DNA of 64,000 bases, from assembly GCF_001746415.1 (NCBI RefSeq), contig NZ_MEHJ01000001.1:6082501-6146500 (forward strand), read 5' to 3'. Below the pieces are notes generated by a model. That model did no database searches, was not told the DNA's origin, and was given only the letters and a program-made list of their open reading frames with translations. Within the stretch, counting starts at the first letter, position 1. Each line of letters opens with the position of its first letter. Below are positions 24,387-32,869 of this stretch, piece after piece. The position numbers and the translations under genes were made by a program. The DNA is from Streptomyces agglomeratus. GTDB taxonomy: Bacteria > Actinomycetota > Actinomycetes > Streptomycetales > Streptomycetaceae.

Positions 24387-25673
24387 ATGACAGAAGAGAG
24401 CGACCCGTACCTGATCATCTCCTCCGACTGCCACGCCGGTCTGCCGACCGAGCGGTACCGGCCCTACCTGGACAGCGCCTTCCACCGCGACTTCGACGAC
24501 TTCCTCGGGCAGCGCGACGCCCGCCGCGAGGAGATGACGCGCCTGGGCGTACGCAACGAGGCGTTCGCGGCCAAGTGGTTCGAGGACAACGCGGAGGGGC
24601 TGCGCGGCGGCTGGGACGCGGCGCAGCGCCTGAAGGAGCTCGACGGCGACGGTGTGGCCGCCGAGGTGGTCTTCCCCGACGCCGATGCCGTGGACAGCGG
24701 GACCGCCGCGCCCTTCGGCGTCGGCCTCGGCCTCTCCGGCGACCAGGACCCGCGCCTGGGCATGGCGGGCGCCCGGGCCCACAACCGGTGGCTCGCCGAG
24801 TTCGTGGCGCAGAATCCCGAACGGCACTGCGGTGTCGCGCTCCTGCCCGTCACGGGAGAGGTCGAGGAGGTCGTCGCCGAGATCCACCGGGCCAGGGAAA
24901 CCGGGCTCGGCGCGCTGATGATCCCCTCGATGTGGGTCGACAAGGCGCCGTACCACGACCGGCGTTACGACCCGGTGTGGGCGGCGGCGGCCGAGACCCG
25001 GATGCCGGTGGTGACCCACTCGGGCGCCGCGCCGCGCCACGAGTACGGCGACCACCTCGGCATCTACGTCTCCGAGGTCACGTGGTGGCCGGCCAGGCCG
25101 CTGTGGTTCCTGCTCTGGTCGGGCGTCTTCGAGCGCCACCCCGGGCTGAGGTTCGGCGTCGCGGAGTCCGGCTGCTGGTGGCTGCCGAACCAGCTGTGGT
25201 TCATGGACCGCCTCTACCTGGGCGCGCACGGCGGCAAGAAGCTGTCCCCCTTCGCGGAGCTCAAGCGGCCGCCGAGCGAGTACCTCGACCGGCAGGTCTT
25301 CGTCTGCGCCACCAACACCAAGCGCCGCGAACTCGCCCAGCGCTACGAGATCGGCGTCGACAACATCCTGTGGGGCAGCGACTTCCCGCACCCCGAGGGC
25401 ACCTGGCCCGACACCCGCGCGTGGCTGAAGCGCACCTTCCACGACATCCCCGTCACCGAGACCCGCCGCATCCTCGGCCTGGCCGCCGCCGAGGTCTTCG
25501 GCTTCGACACGGCGAAGCTCGCCCCGCTCGCCCGGCGCATCGGCCCGACTCCGGCGGAGCTGGGCCAGCCGGACGACCAGCCGGCGGTCGAGGCGTCGTG
25601 GGCGCGGTCGCGCGAGACGGGCCGGCACTGGCTGACCGGCCACGACTTCCCGGTGCTGGGGGTCGCGCCATGA
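24387..25673 (+). CDS. Amidohydrolase-2 family metal-dependent hydrolase, copy 1
   Basis: A 428-aa TIM-barrel protein. ISSDCHAG near the start replaces the classic HxH by DxH. Further metal-site stretches are VVTHSGAA, FERHPGLRFGVAESG and the family signature NILWGSDFPHPEG. Members decarboxylate or hydrolyse carboxylated rings or lactones (2-pyrone-4,6-dicarboxylate lactonase, ACMSD type). It overlaps the second amidohydrolase as ATGA. No signal peptide. Substrate unknown. Confidence 0.9.
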   Translation: MTEESDPYLIISSDCHAGLPTERYRPYLDSAFHRDFDDFLGQRDARREEMTRLGVRNEAFAAKWFEDNAEGLRGGWDAAQRLKELDGDGVAAEVVFPDADAVDSGTAAPFGVGLGLSGDQDPRLGMAGARAHNRWLAEFVAQNPERHCGVALLPVTGEVEEVVAEIHRARETGLGALMIPSMWVDKAPYHDRRYDPVWAAAAETRMPVVTHSGAAPRHEYGDHLGIYVSEVTWWPARPLWFLLWSGVFERHPGLRFGVAESGCWWLPNQLWFMDRLYLGAHGGKKLSPFAELKRPPSEYLDRQVFVCATNTKRRELAQRYEIGVDNILWGSDFPHPEGTWPDTRAWLKRTFHDIPVTETRRILGLAAAEVFGFDTAKLAPLARRIGPTPAELGQPDDQPAVEASWARSRETGRHWLTGHDFPVLGVAP

Positions 25674-26905
25674 CCGGCGATCGGTACACCGTCATCTCCG
25701 CCGACTGCCACGCGGGCGCCGATCTCCTCGACTACAGGCCGTACTTGGAGAAGCGCCACCACGACGACTTCGACGCCTGGGCGGCGACGTACGTCAATCC
25801 CTACGAGGATCTCCTCGCCGACACCGCCGACCGCAACTGGAACTCCGCCCGCCGCCTCGCCGAGCTGGAGGCGGACGGCATCGTCGCCGAGGTCGTCTTC
25901 CCGAACACCATCCCGCCGTTCTTCCCCAGCGCCTCCCTCATGGCCCCCGCCCCGACGAAGGCGGAGTACGAGCAGCGCTGGGCCGGCCTGCGGGCCCACA
26001 ACCGTTGGCTCGCGGACTTCTGCGACGCGGCGCCGGGCCGGCGGGCGGGCGTCGCGCAGATCCTCCTCAACGACGTGGACGAGGCGGTACGGGAGATCCG
26101 CCGCACCAAGGACGCCGGCCTCACCGGGGGCATCCTGCTGCCCGGCGCCCCACCGGGTTCCGGTGTGCCCGAGCTCTACTCGCGGACGTACGACCCGATC
26201 TGGGCCGTCTGCGCGGAGCTGGACGTGCCCGTCAACCACCACGGCGGTTCGGCTTCGCCGCCGCTGGGCGACGAACCGGCCGCGCGCGCCGTCTTCATGG
26301 TGGAGACCACATGGTTCTCGCACCGGGCCCTGTGGCACCTGATGTTCGGCGGGGCGTTCCGCCGCCATCCCGGCCTGAAGCTGGTCCTCACCGAACAGGG
26401 GTCGGGCTGGATTCCCGGCGTGATCGGGATGCTGGACTACTACCACTCCCGGCTCGTGGCAGCGGCGACCCGCGCCGCCACCGCCGAGTCGAAGTTCGGC
26501 GCGGGCCTGGCGGGCTCGATGGGCGGCAGCCCGAGCGAGGTCTGGCGCGACAACTGCTATGTCGGCGCCAGCTTCATGCGCCCGCACGAAGTGCCGCTGC
26601 GCGACCGCATCGGCCTCGACAAGATCATGTGGGGCAGCGACTACCCCCACGACGAAGGTACGGCGCCGTACTCCCGCGAAGGTCTGCGGATCGCGTACGC
26701 CGGACTGCCCACGCAGGAGATCGCGGCCATGGTGGGCGGGAACGCGGCCCGTGTCTACGGCTTCGACCTCGGCCTCCTCGACCCCCTCGCGGCCCAGTGC
26801 GGACCACGGGTCGCGGAGATCGCCGAACCGCTGCCGCTCACGGAGATCCCGCCCGACGCGACGAGCCCGGCCTTCGCGCCGGGCGGGTCGGTACGCGTGT
26901 GGTGA
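25670..26905 (+). CDS. Amidohydrolase-2 family metal-dependent hydrolase, copy 2
   Basis: A 411-aa paralogue of the previous protein, starting MTGDRYTVISADCHAG. Shared features are DCHAG, the RAHNRWLADF region, FRRHPGLKLVLTEQG and IMWGSDYPHDEG. It differs in the mid-section, with VPVNHHGGSASPP where copy 1 has THSGAA, so the two may accept related but distinct substrates or act as a hetero-oligomer. ATG 25670 overlaps the copy 1 stop. It ends the operon; the transporter gene at 26930 starts 24 bp later. Confidence 0.9.
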   Translation: MTGDRYTVISADCHAGADLLDYRPYLEKRHHDDFDAWAATYVNPYEDLLADTADRNWNSARRLAELEADGIVAEVVFPNTIPPFFPSASLMAPAPTKAEYEQRWAGLRAHNRWLADFCDAAPGRRAGVAQILLNDVDEAVREIRRTKDAGLTGGILLPGAPPGSGVPELYSRTYDPIWAVCAELDVPVNHHGGSASPPLGDEPAARAVFMVETTWFSHRALWHLMFGGAFRRHPGLKLVLTEQGSGWIPGVIGMLDYYHSRLVAAATRAATAESKFGAGLAGSMGGSPSEVWRDNCYVGASFMRPHEVPLRDRIGLDKIMWGSDYPHDEGTAPYSREGLRIAYAGLPTQEIAAMVGGNAARVYGFDLGLLDPLAAQCGPRVAEIAEPLPLTEIPPDATSPAFAPGGSVRVW

Positions 26906-26929
26906 CGGCCCGGATGAGACCCTCCCCGG

Positions 26930-27640
26930 GTGACCGATCAGACGCATGACGAAGCCCACGGCGGAGCCCTCGGCGCGCGCCTGAACTGGCTGCGCGCCGG
27001 GGTGCTCGGGGCCAACGACGGCATCGTGTCGACCGCGGGCATCGTCGTCGGCGTCGCCGGGGCGACGGACGAGCGCTCCACGCTCCTGACGGCGGGCCTC
27101 GCCGGGCTGCTGGCCGGGTCGATGTCGATGGCGGCGGGGGAGTACGTATCGGTGTCGACGCAGCGCGACTCGGAGGAGGCGGCGCTGGCGCAGGAACGGC
27201 GTGAGCTGCGGGAGGAGCCGGAGGCCGAACTGGCGGAGCTGACCGGGCTGCTGGCCGCCCGCGGCCTGTCCGCGGACGTGGCCCGCGAGGCCGCCCAGCA
27301 GCTCACCGAACGCGACGCGCTGCGCGCGCACGCGCGCGTGGAGCTCGGCATCGACCCCGAGGACCTCACCAACCCCTGGCATGCCGCCGCCGCCAGCTTC
27401 GTCGCCTTCACGGTGGGCGCACTGCTCCCGCTCCTGGCGATCGTCCTCCCGCCCCCGTCCTGGCGGCTCCCGGTCACGGTCGTCTCGGTCCTCCTCGCCC
27501 TGGCCCTGACCGGCTGGAGCAGCGCCCGCCTGGGGGCCGCACCGCCCCGGCCGGCGGTGCTGCGGAACATGGCGGGCGGTGCGCTGGCGATGGCGGTGAC
27601 GTACGGGGCGGGGTCGCTGCTGGGGGCGGCGGGGGTCTAG
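26930..27640 (+). CDS. VIT1/CCC1-type metal transporter
   Basis: A 236-aa membrane protein from GTG 26930. The family signature LRAGVLGANDGIVSTAGIVVGV lies near the start, followed by SMAAGEYVSVSTQRDSEEA with the conserved acidic loop, then three C-terminal hydrophobic segments (VAFTVGALLPLLAIVLP, VTVVSVLLALALTGW, MAGGALAMAVTYGAGSLLG). Eukaryotic homologues move iron or manganese into vacuoles; bacterial ones are probably metal exporters. It follows the amidohydrolase operon by 24 bp but is functionally separate. Confidence 0.92.
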   Translation: MTDQTHDEAHGGALGARLNWLRAGVLGANDGIVSTAGIVVGVAGATDERSTLLTAGLAGLLAGSMSMAAGEYVSVSTQRDSEEAALAQERRELREEPEAELAELTGLLAARGLSADVAREAAQQLTERDALRAHARVELGIDPEDLTNPWHAAAASFVAFTVGALLPLLAIVLPPPSWRLPVTVVSVLLALALTGWSSARLGAAPPRPAVLRNMAGGALAMAVTYGAGSLLGAAGV

Positions 27641-27721
27641 CGGTGTATCGGGCACCGCGCTGACAAGGCGTCTCACATACTTGTCGGTAACAACCCCTAG
27701 CCGAGCGCTCGTCCGCGCCTC

Positions 27722-27727
27722 TATCGT
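27722..27727 (+). promoter_or_regulatory. -10 element before the sterol-desaturase-like gene
   Basis: TATCGT lies 6 nt before ATG 27734, the spacing of a TANNNT -10 box in a leaderless transcript; no ribosome-binding site precedes the ATG. No convincing -35. Confidence 0.45.
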
Positions 27728-27733
27728 GCGGGC

Positions 27734-28666
27734 ATGCCGAACCTGCCCGATGTCGTGCTGTGGTCGATACCCGCCTTCGTCCTGCTCACCGTGCTCGAAA
27801 TCGTGAGCTACCGCCTCCATCCCGACGACGACGCCGCCGGGTACGAGACCAAGGACGCCGTCACCAGCGTCAGCATGGGGCTGGGCAGCATCGCGTTCGA
27901 CTTCCTGTGGAAGATCCCGATTGTCGCGATCTACATGGCGGTGTACGAGCTGACGCCCGCCCGCGTCCCCGTCCTGTGGTGGACGATCCCGCTGATGCTG
28001 CTCGCGCAGGACTTCTTCTACTACTGGTCCCACCGCGGCCACCACGTCATCCGCGTCCTGTGGGCCTGCCACGTCGTCCACCACTCCAGCCGCAAGTTCA
28101 ACCTCACCACCGCCCTGCGCCAGCCCTGGACGAGCCTCACCGTCTGGCCGTTCTACCTGCCGCTCGTCGCGTGCGGCGTGCACCCGGCGGCGCTCGCGTT
28201 CTGCTCGTCCGCGAACCTCGTCTACCAGTTCTGGGTGCACACCGAGCGGGTCGGCAAGCTGCCACGCCCCTTCGAGTACGTCCTGAACACGCCCTCCCAC
28301 CACCGTGTCCACCACGCCTCCCAGGGCGGCTACCTGGACCGGAACTTCGGCGGCATCCTGATCGTCTGGGACCGGCTCTTCCGCTCCTTCGCGGCCGAGA
28401 CCGAGCGGCCCGTCTACGGCCTCACCAAGAACATCGAGACGTACAACCCGCTGCGCGTCGCCACCCACGAGTACGCCGCCATCGCCCGCGACGTACGGGC
28501 CGCCACCACCTGGCGCGAGCGCGCCGGCCGCGTCTTCCGCGGCCCCGGCTGGCAACCCGCGCCCCCCGCTCCCGCTGCCCCCGCTCCCGCCGCTTCCGCT
28601 CCCGCCGAACCCGCCCCCGCACCGCTCGCCGCGCCGACCGCGCAGCAGCCCGAGCACGCCGCGTGA
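27734..28666 (+). CDS. Sterol desaturase/fatty acid hydroxylase superfamily protein
   Basis: A 310-aa membrane protein with the eight-histidine iron site: SHRGHH, HVVHHS and SHHRVHH, and a more N-terminal QDFFYYWSHRG. Several hydrophobic segments fill the first 190 residues, and the C-terminus is a Pro/Ala-rich tail (AAPAPAASAPAEPAPAPLAA). Relatives hydroxylate or desaturate lipids, including the alkylglycerol monooxygenase type, which cleaves ether lipids. The stop overlaps the lysoplasmalogenase start by 4 bp, suggesting a joint role in ether-lipid turnover. Confidence 0.9.
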   Translation: MPNLPDVVLWSIPAFVLLTVLEIVSYRLHPDDDAAGYETKDAVTSVSMGLGSIAFDFLWKIPIVAIYMAVYELTPARVPVLWWTIPLMLLAQDFFYYWSHRGHHVIRVLWACHVVHHSSRKFNLTTALRQPWTSLTVWPFYLPLVACGVHPAALAFCSSANLVYQFWVHTERVGKLPRPFEYVLNTPSHHRVHHASQGGYLDRNFGGILIVWDRLFRSFAAETERPVYGLTKNIETYNPLRVATHEYAAIARDVRAATTWRERAGRVFRGPGWQPAPPAPAAPAPAASAPAEPAPAPLAAPTAQQPEHAA

Positions 28667-29328
28667 ACCGGGGCAGGCTCGCGGGCTTCCTCCTCCTCGC
28701 CTTCGCCCTCGCGGCCGCCGCCGACCTCGCCTCGCTCCTTGCGGGCGCCGAACAGGGCCACCGGATCGCCAAGCCGCTCCTGATGCCCCTGCTCGCCGGG
28801 TACACCGCCGCCCGCGGCGGCCCGCGGCTGCTGGTCGTCGCGCTGCTCTTCGGCTGGGGCGGCGACGTGTTCCTGCTCGCCGACGCGGACTGGGCCTTCC
28901 TCGTCGGCATGGGCTCCTTCGCCGCCGGTCACGTCTGCTACCTCGTACTGTTCGGACGCGGCCGTACGCCGACGGCTCTCGGCGCCGGGTACGCCGTCGC
29001 GCTCCTCGCCACCGTCGCCCTCCTGTGGCCGGACCTCCCCGCCGACCTGCGGATCCCGGTCGCCGCGTACAGCCTGCTGCTCACGGCCATGGCGTACCGT
29101 TCGAGCGGCCTGGGTCTGTACGCCGGGCTCGGCGGCGCGCTCTTCCTGCTCTCCGACACCCTCATCGCCACCGGTGTCGCGCACTGGCCGCAGCCTCCGG
29201 TGCCCGACTTCTGGATCATGCTGACCTACCTGGCCGCGCAGTACCTGCTGGTCAAGGGGGCGCTGGAGAGGCGGCAGGAGACCCCGGCCGCCCCGGCGGC
29301 GAACCGCGAAAGCCGTACCACCGTCTGA
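28663..29328 (+). CDS. Lysoplasmalogenase (YhhN/TMEM86 family)
   Basis: A 221-aa polytopic protein from GTG 28663, which overlaps the previous TGA. Family motifs are AKPLLMPLLAGY near the start, LLFGWGGDVFLL with the conserved Asp, and LFLLSDTLIA with a second conserved Asp. Human TMEM86B hydrolyses the vinyl-ether bond of lysoplasmalogen. Pairing with a sterol-desaturase-type hydroxylase fits membrane lipid handling, though the natural lipid in Streptomyces is not known. Confidence 0.88.
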   Translation: MNRGRLAGFLLLAFALAAAADLASLLAGAEQGHRIAKPLLMPLLAGYTAARGGPRLLVVALLFGWGGDVFLLADADWAFLVGMGSFAAGHVCYLVLFGRGRTPTALGAGYAVALLATVALLWPDLPADLRIPVAAYSLLLTAMAYRSSGLGLYAGLGGALFLLSDTLIATGVAHWPQPPVPDFWIMLTYLAAQYLLVKGALERRQETPAAPAANRESRTTV

Positions 29329-29398
29329 GCGGCCAGGGCGCGCACGCCGTCATCGAGGCCGTCGGCACCGAGCAGTCGACGCGTACGGCCGAATCGTC

Positions 29399-29438
29399 AA
29401 GCCGTGAAGCCGTGAAGCCGTGACGCCGTGAAGCCGTG
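29399..29438 (+). repeat. Five tandem 8-bp repeats before the subtilase terminator
   Basis: Five copies of AAGCCGTG, one with a single change (ACGCCGTG), between the lysoplasmalogenase stop and the terminator hairpin. A simple slippage tract, probably variable between strains. Confidence 0.85.
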
Positions 29439-29445
29439 ACACGGA

Positions 29446-29480
29446 AGCGGGCCGCCCGGAGGGTTTCCGGGCGGCCCGCT
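29446..29480. terminator. Terminator between lysoplasmalogenase and subtilase genes
   Basis: A 14-bp perfect stem (AGCGGGCCGCCCGG and its complement) around a 7-nt loop AGGGTTT lies between convergent genes. It should stop the two subtilase genes on the minus strand and probably the plus-strand operon. Confidence 0.85.
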
Positions 29481-29493
29481 CACACGTGCTGTC

Positions 29494-31047
29494 CTACTTC
29501 TTGGTCACGGCGTCCAGCGCGTCGGCGATGCCGACTCCGTAGAAGCCGTTGTAGTTCTTGCCGCCCTCGCACACCGCGTCGATCTTGCCGTCGCCGTTGA
29601 TGTCGTACGGATCGGTGCACGGCGCCGCGTCCGCCTGGCTCGCCAGGATGGACTTGATGCGCTTCGCCGACGCGTGCGGGTGCGTGCTCTTGATGAGCGC
29701 CGCCACGCCCGCGACGTGCGGGGAGGCCATCGACGTACCGGCCATGTAGCCCCAGCCGCCGCCCGGAACCGGACCGAGGATCAGACCGCTGGTCGCGGGG
29801 GGCGCGGGCTTCTGGTACGCCGTGCTGTCGCCGCCGGGGGCCGCGATGTCGATGACACCGTGCCCGTAGTTGGAGAACGACGACTTCAGGCCCTTCGCAC
29901 CCGTCGACGCGACGGTGACGACGCCCGGCAGCTGCGTCGGGGCGTCGAGGCACTCGCGCGGGTCGATGTCGCGCGGCACCGGCGTGGTGTCGTTCGGGCT
30001 CGTCGTGTCGTTGATCGAGTCCGCCGACAGGTCGTAGTTCGAGTTGCCGGCCGCGGCGACGTTCACCGCGCCCTTCTTCTCGGCGTACCGCGAAGCCCGG
30101 ACGATGGCGTCGACGAGCGCCTTCTGGTCCGGGTCGTCCTCGCAGTTGAACATCCACGGGTCGGTGTAGTAGCTGTTGTTCGTCACGTCGACACCGTGCT
30201 CGGCCGCCCACACGAAGCCGCAGACCACGGACTCCGTGTAGAAGAAGCCGGCCGTCGTGGACACCTTGATGCCCGAGACCTTGACGCCCGGCGCGACACC
30301 GGTGACGCCGACGCCGTTCTTCGCCGCGGCTATCTCGCCCGCCACGTGCGTGCCGTGCGGGCTCTCCTCGGCCGACGGGCGCCAGGCGCCGTCCGCCGTG
30401 TCGGGCTTGCCGGTGACGCAGTTGACGGACGCCTCGCGGTCGAAGTTCGGCGCCAGGTCCGGGTGGGTGTCGTCGACACCCGTGTCGATGACGGCGACCG
30501 TGACGTCCCTGCTGCCGAGCGTCTTCTCGTGGGCCTTGTCCGCCTTGATGGCGGGCAGGTCCCACTGCAACGGCTGCAACGGGTCCTCGCCGGCCACGGC
30601 TTCCGCGGCCGCGGCCTTCGCCTGCGCCGCGGTGAGCCCCTTCGGAGTGCCGACGTCCTTGGTCGACTGGGCGGGCAGCGGAGCCGTACGGGTCGCCCCC
30701 GCCGACTGGACACCCTTGACCTTGCGCATGGTCTTCGCGAACGCGTCGTTCGACGAGTGGACGACGATCACGCCGATCTGGTCGTACGCCTGGACTATCG
30801 TGCCGCCGGCCCGGCCGATGGCCTTCTTCACCTTGGCCGAATTGCCTTTGCCGGGACGCACGTTGACGACGTAACTCAGCGGGGTGCCCGCGGCCTCGGC
30901 GACCGCCGTCGTGGCGTCGGACGCGCCGAGCGCGTCGGCCGAGGTCGCCGACGCCGTGCCGGGCAGGAAGGCGAGGGCGGCCGTGATGGCCACGCCCGCG
31001 GAGACGGCTACGGTCAGGCGGGTCCGCGGGGTGCGGTGCGGCGTCAT
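29494..31047 (-). CDS. Secreted S8 family (subtilisin-like) serine protease, copy 2
   Basis: A 517-aa preproprotein. A signal peptide (basic start, hydrophobic 11-29, AxA cleavage near SATSA) and an I9-like pro-region (SYVVNVRPG to GVIVVHSSND, about 58-101) precede the catalytic domain. Triad: Asp188 in VIDTGV, His231 in HGTHVAG, Ser439 in GTSMASPHVAG; oxyanion Asn in AAAGNSN. A C-terminal Cys pair (APCTDP, AVCEGG) may form a disulfide. ATG 31047 has GGAGA 6 nt upstream. It lies 41 bp after its paralogue and is followed by a terminator. Confidence 0.94.
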   Translation of the reverse strand: MTPHRTPRTRLTVAVSAGVAITAALAFLPGTASATSADALGASDATTAVAEAAGTPLSYVVNVRPGKGNSAKVKKAIGRAGGTIVQAYDQIGVIVVHSSNDAFAKTMRKVKGVQSAGATRTAPLPAQSTKDVGTPKGLTAAQAKAAAAEAVAGEDPLQPLQWDLPAIKADKAHEKTLGSRDVTVAVIDTGVDDTHPDLAPNFDREASVNCVTGKPDTADGAWRPSAEESPHGTHVAGEIAAAKNGVGVTGVAPGVKVSGIKVSTTAGFFYTESVVCGFVWAAEHGVDVTNNSYYTDPWMFNCEDDPDQKALVDAIVRASRYAEKKGAVNVAAAGNSNYDLSADSINDTTSPNDTTPVPRDIDPRECLDAPTQLPGVVTVASTGAKGLKSSFSNYGHGVIDIAAPGGDSTAYQKPAPPATSGLILGPVPGGGWGYMAGTSMASPHVAGVAALIKSTHPHASAKRIKSILASQADAAPCTDPYDINGDGKIDAVCEGGKNYNGFYGVGIADALDAVTKK

Positions 31048-31088
31048 GAAATCTCCGGTTCGCGTCGGTTGGGCGGGATCTTGGACGA

Positions 31089-32627
31089 TCACTTCTTGAC
31101 GGCGTCGAGGGCGTCGACGACACCGGAGCCGTAGTAGCCGTTGTAGTTCTCGTCACCCTCACAGGTGGTGGCCTCGACCCAGTTGCCGGCCGCGTCGTAG
31201 ATGTGGGTGGGGCAGCCCGGGTTGTCGGCCTGCTTCTTGAGCAGCCGGCGGAGATCGGCGGGGCTCGCCTTCGGGTGCGCGCTCTTGAGCAGCGCGGCGA
31301 CGCCCGCGACGTGCGGGGTGGCCATCGACGTGCCCTGCTTGTAGCCGTAGCCGCCGTTCAGGACCGTCGACAGCACGCGGCCGTTGGCGTCGGGCGTGGC
31401 CGGGATCTGCCACTTGTCGCCGCCGGGGGCCGAGACGTCCGCGACGCCGTGTCCGTAACTGGAGTAGTACGACTTGACGTTCTTGTCGCCCGTCGAGGTG
31501 ACCGCCACGACGCCTGGCAGCATCGTCGGCGCGTCGGGGCACTCGGACGGGTCGATGACGCGCTCGACCGGGGTGCTGTCATTGGGGCTGGAGTCGTCGA
31601 CGATGGCGTCGGCGGCCAGGTCGAAGTTGGAGTTGCCGGCCGCCGCGACATGCAGGGCGCCCTTGCGCTCGGCGTACTTCATGGCGCGCGTCAGGGAGTC
31701 GAGCAGAGCCTTCTGGTCCGGGTCGTCCTTGCAGTTGAACTTCCACGGGTCGACGTAATAACTGTTGTTCGTCACGTCGATGTCGTGCTCCGCCGCCCAC
31801 ACGAAGCCGCAGACGACCGCCTCGGTGAAGAAGAGGCTGGTGCCCGGCTCACTCACCTTGATGCCGGCGAGCTTGACGCCCGGAGCGACACCGGCGACGC
31901 CGAGTCCGTTGCGCGGAGCGGCGATCGTACCGGCGACGTGCGTGCCGTGGTCGCTGCCGTCGGTGTACGGACGCCAGGCGCCCTCCGACGAATCCGCGAC
32001 GCCGCCGACACAGTTGGCCGACTGGGACTTGGAGAAGTTCGGCGCGAGGTCCGGGTGGGTGTCGGCGACACCGGTGTCGATCACCCCGACCGTGACCCTG
32101 CTGCTGCCGTCATTGACCTGGGCGGCCTTGTCCGCACCGATGGCGCGGATGTCCCACTGGTTGGCCTCCAGCGGCTCCTGGCCGGGCGCCGCGGCGGCCT
32201 CGGCCTTCGCGGCCTGCGCCGCGGTCAGCTTCTGGGTGGCGCCTTCCTCGGTGATGCCGACCGGCGTGAGCGGGGACGTGCGGGTCGCGCCCGCCGAGGA
32301 CACCCCCTCGGCCTTGCGTATCTGCTTGCCGAAGTCCGGGTTCTGCGAGTGGACGACGATGACACCGATCTGGTCGTACGCCTTCACCACTGTGCCGCCG
32401 GCCCTGGCGATCGCCCGCTTCACCGAAGCGCTCGCGGCGTGGCCACCCTTGGTGTTGACCACGTACGACATCTTCGGTCCGTCGGCGGTGACGGCGGCCG
32501 GGGCGGCCGGGCCGTCCTGCGGTGCGGCCGAGGCGGCCGCTCCGGGCAGGAAGCCGAGCGTAGCCGTGAGAGCCAGTCCGACGGGCAGGGCGAGGGTGCG
32601 CTGCCGTCTGGATCCCAGATGAGCCAT
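31089..32627 (-). CDS. Secreted S8 family (subtilisin-like) serine protease, copy 1
   Basis: A 512-aa paralogue of the next gene with the same layout: signal peptide (hydrophobic 11-33, AxA near ASAAP), pro-region (SYVVNTKGG to GVIVVHSQNP), triad Asp184 (VIDTGV), His227 (HGTHVAG), Ser434 (GTSMATPHVAG) and Asn in AAAGNSN. The C-terminal CPTHIY and TTCEGDENYNGYYG match the copy 2 ends. It is probably an extracellular protease, auto-activated by removal of the pro-region. GGAGAA lies before ATG 32627. The two genes form a tandem duplication transcribed together. Confidence 0.94.
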   Translation of the reverse strand: MAHLGSRRQRTLALPVGLALTATLGFLPGAAASAAPQDGPAAPAAVTADGPKMSYVVNTKGGHAASASVKRAIARAGGTVVKAYDQIGVIVVHSQNPDFGKQIRKAEGVSSAGATRTSPLTPVGITEEGATQKLTAAQAAKAEAAAAPGQEPLEANQWDIRAIGADKAAQVNDGSSRVTVGVIDTGVADTHPDLAPNFSKSQSANCVGGVADSSEGAWRPYTDGSDHGTHVAGTIAAPRNGLGVAGVAPGVKLAGIKVSEPGTSLFFTEAVVCGFVWAAEHDIDVTNNSYYVDPWKFNCKDDPDQKALLDSLTRAMKYAERKGALHVAAAGNSNFDLAADAIVDDSSPNDSTPVERVIDPSECPDAPTMLPGVVAVTSTGDKNVKSYYSSYGHGVADVSAPGGDKWQIPATPDANGRVLSTVLNGGYGYKQGTSMATPHVAGVAALLKSAHPKASPADLRRLLKKQADNPGCPTHIYDAAGNWVEATTCEGDENYNGYYGSGVVDALDAVKK

Positions 32628-32869
32628 GGGTTCTCCACATCATCCGTGAGAGCCGCCCTGCGCGGGTGCACATGAGCGGGTACATGACGAGTGAAGCTAG
32701 CGCCGATCATGCGTTCGTATCAACGAGTTCGGAAAAAGAAATGGCGGATGCCGAACCGAGACGTGACGCCATCCGTGCCGTTGTCAGGGGGACGAGCACC
32801 ACCACTCCCCCCACCAGTGAGGTCACCTTGCCCACCCCACCCACCGCACCCGCGTCGCGAGGAGATTCC

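Noticed and set aside
23738..25669. Frame extended far upstream of the second amidohydrolase
   Set aside because: The frame is open but encodes Arg-rich junk over the SDR and first amidohydrolase genes. ATG 25670 has the family start and ATGA coupling.
25343..28657. A 1104-codon open frame on the minus strand across the amidohydrolase, transporter and desaturase genes
   Set aside because: It spans several well-supported plus-strand genes and translates to low-complexity sequence; an artefact of GC richness.
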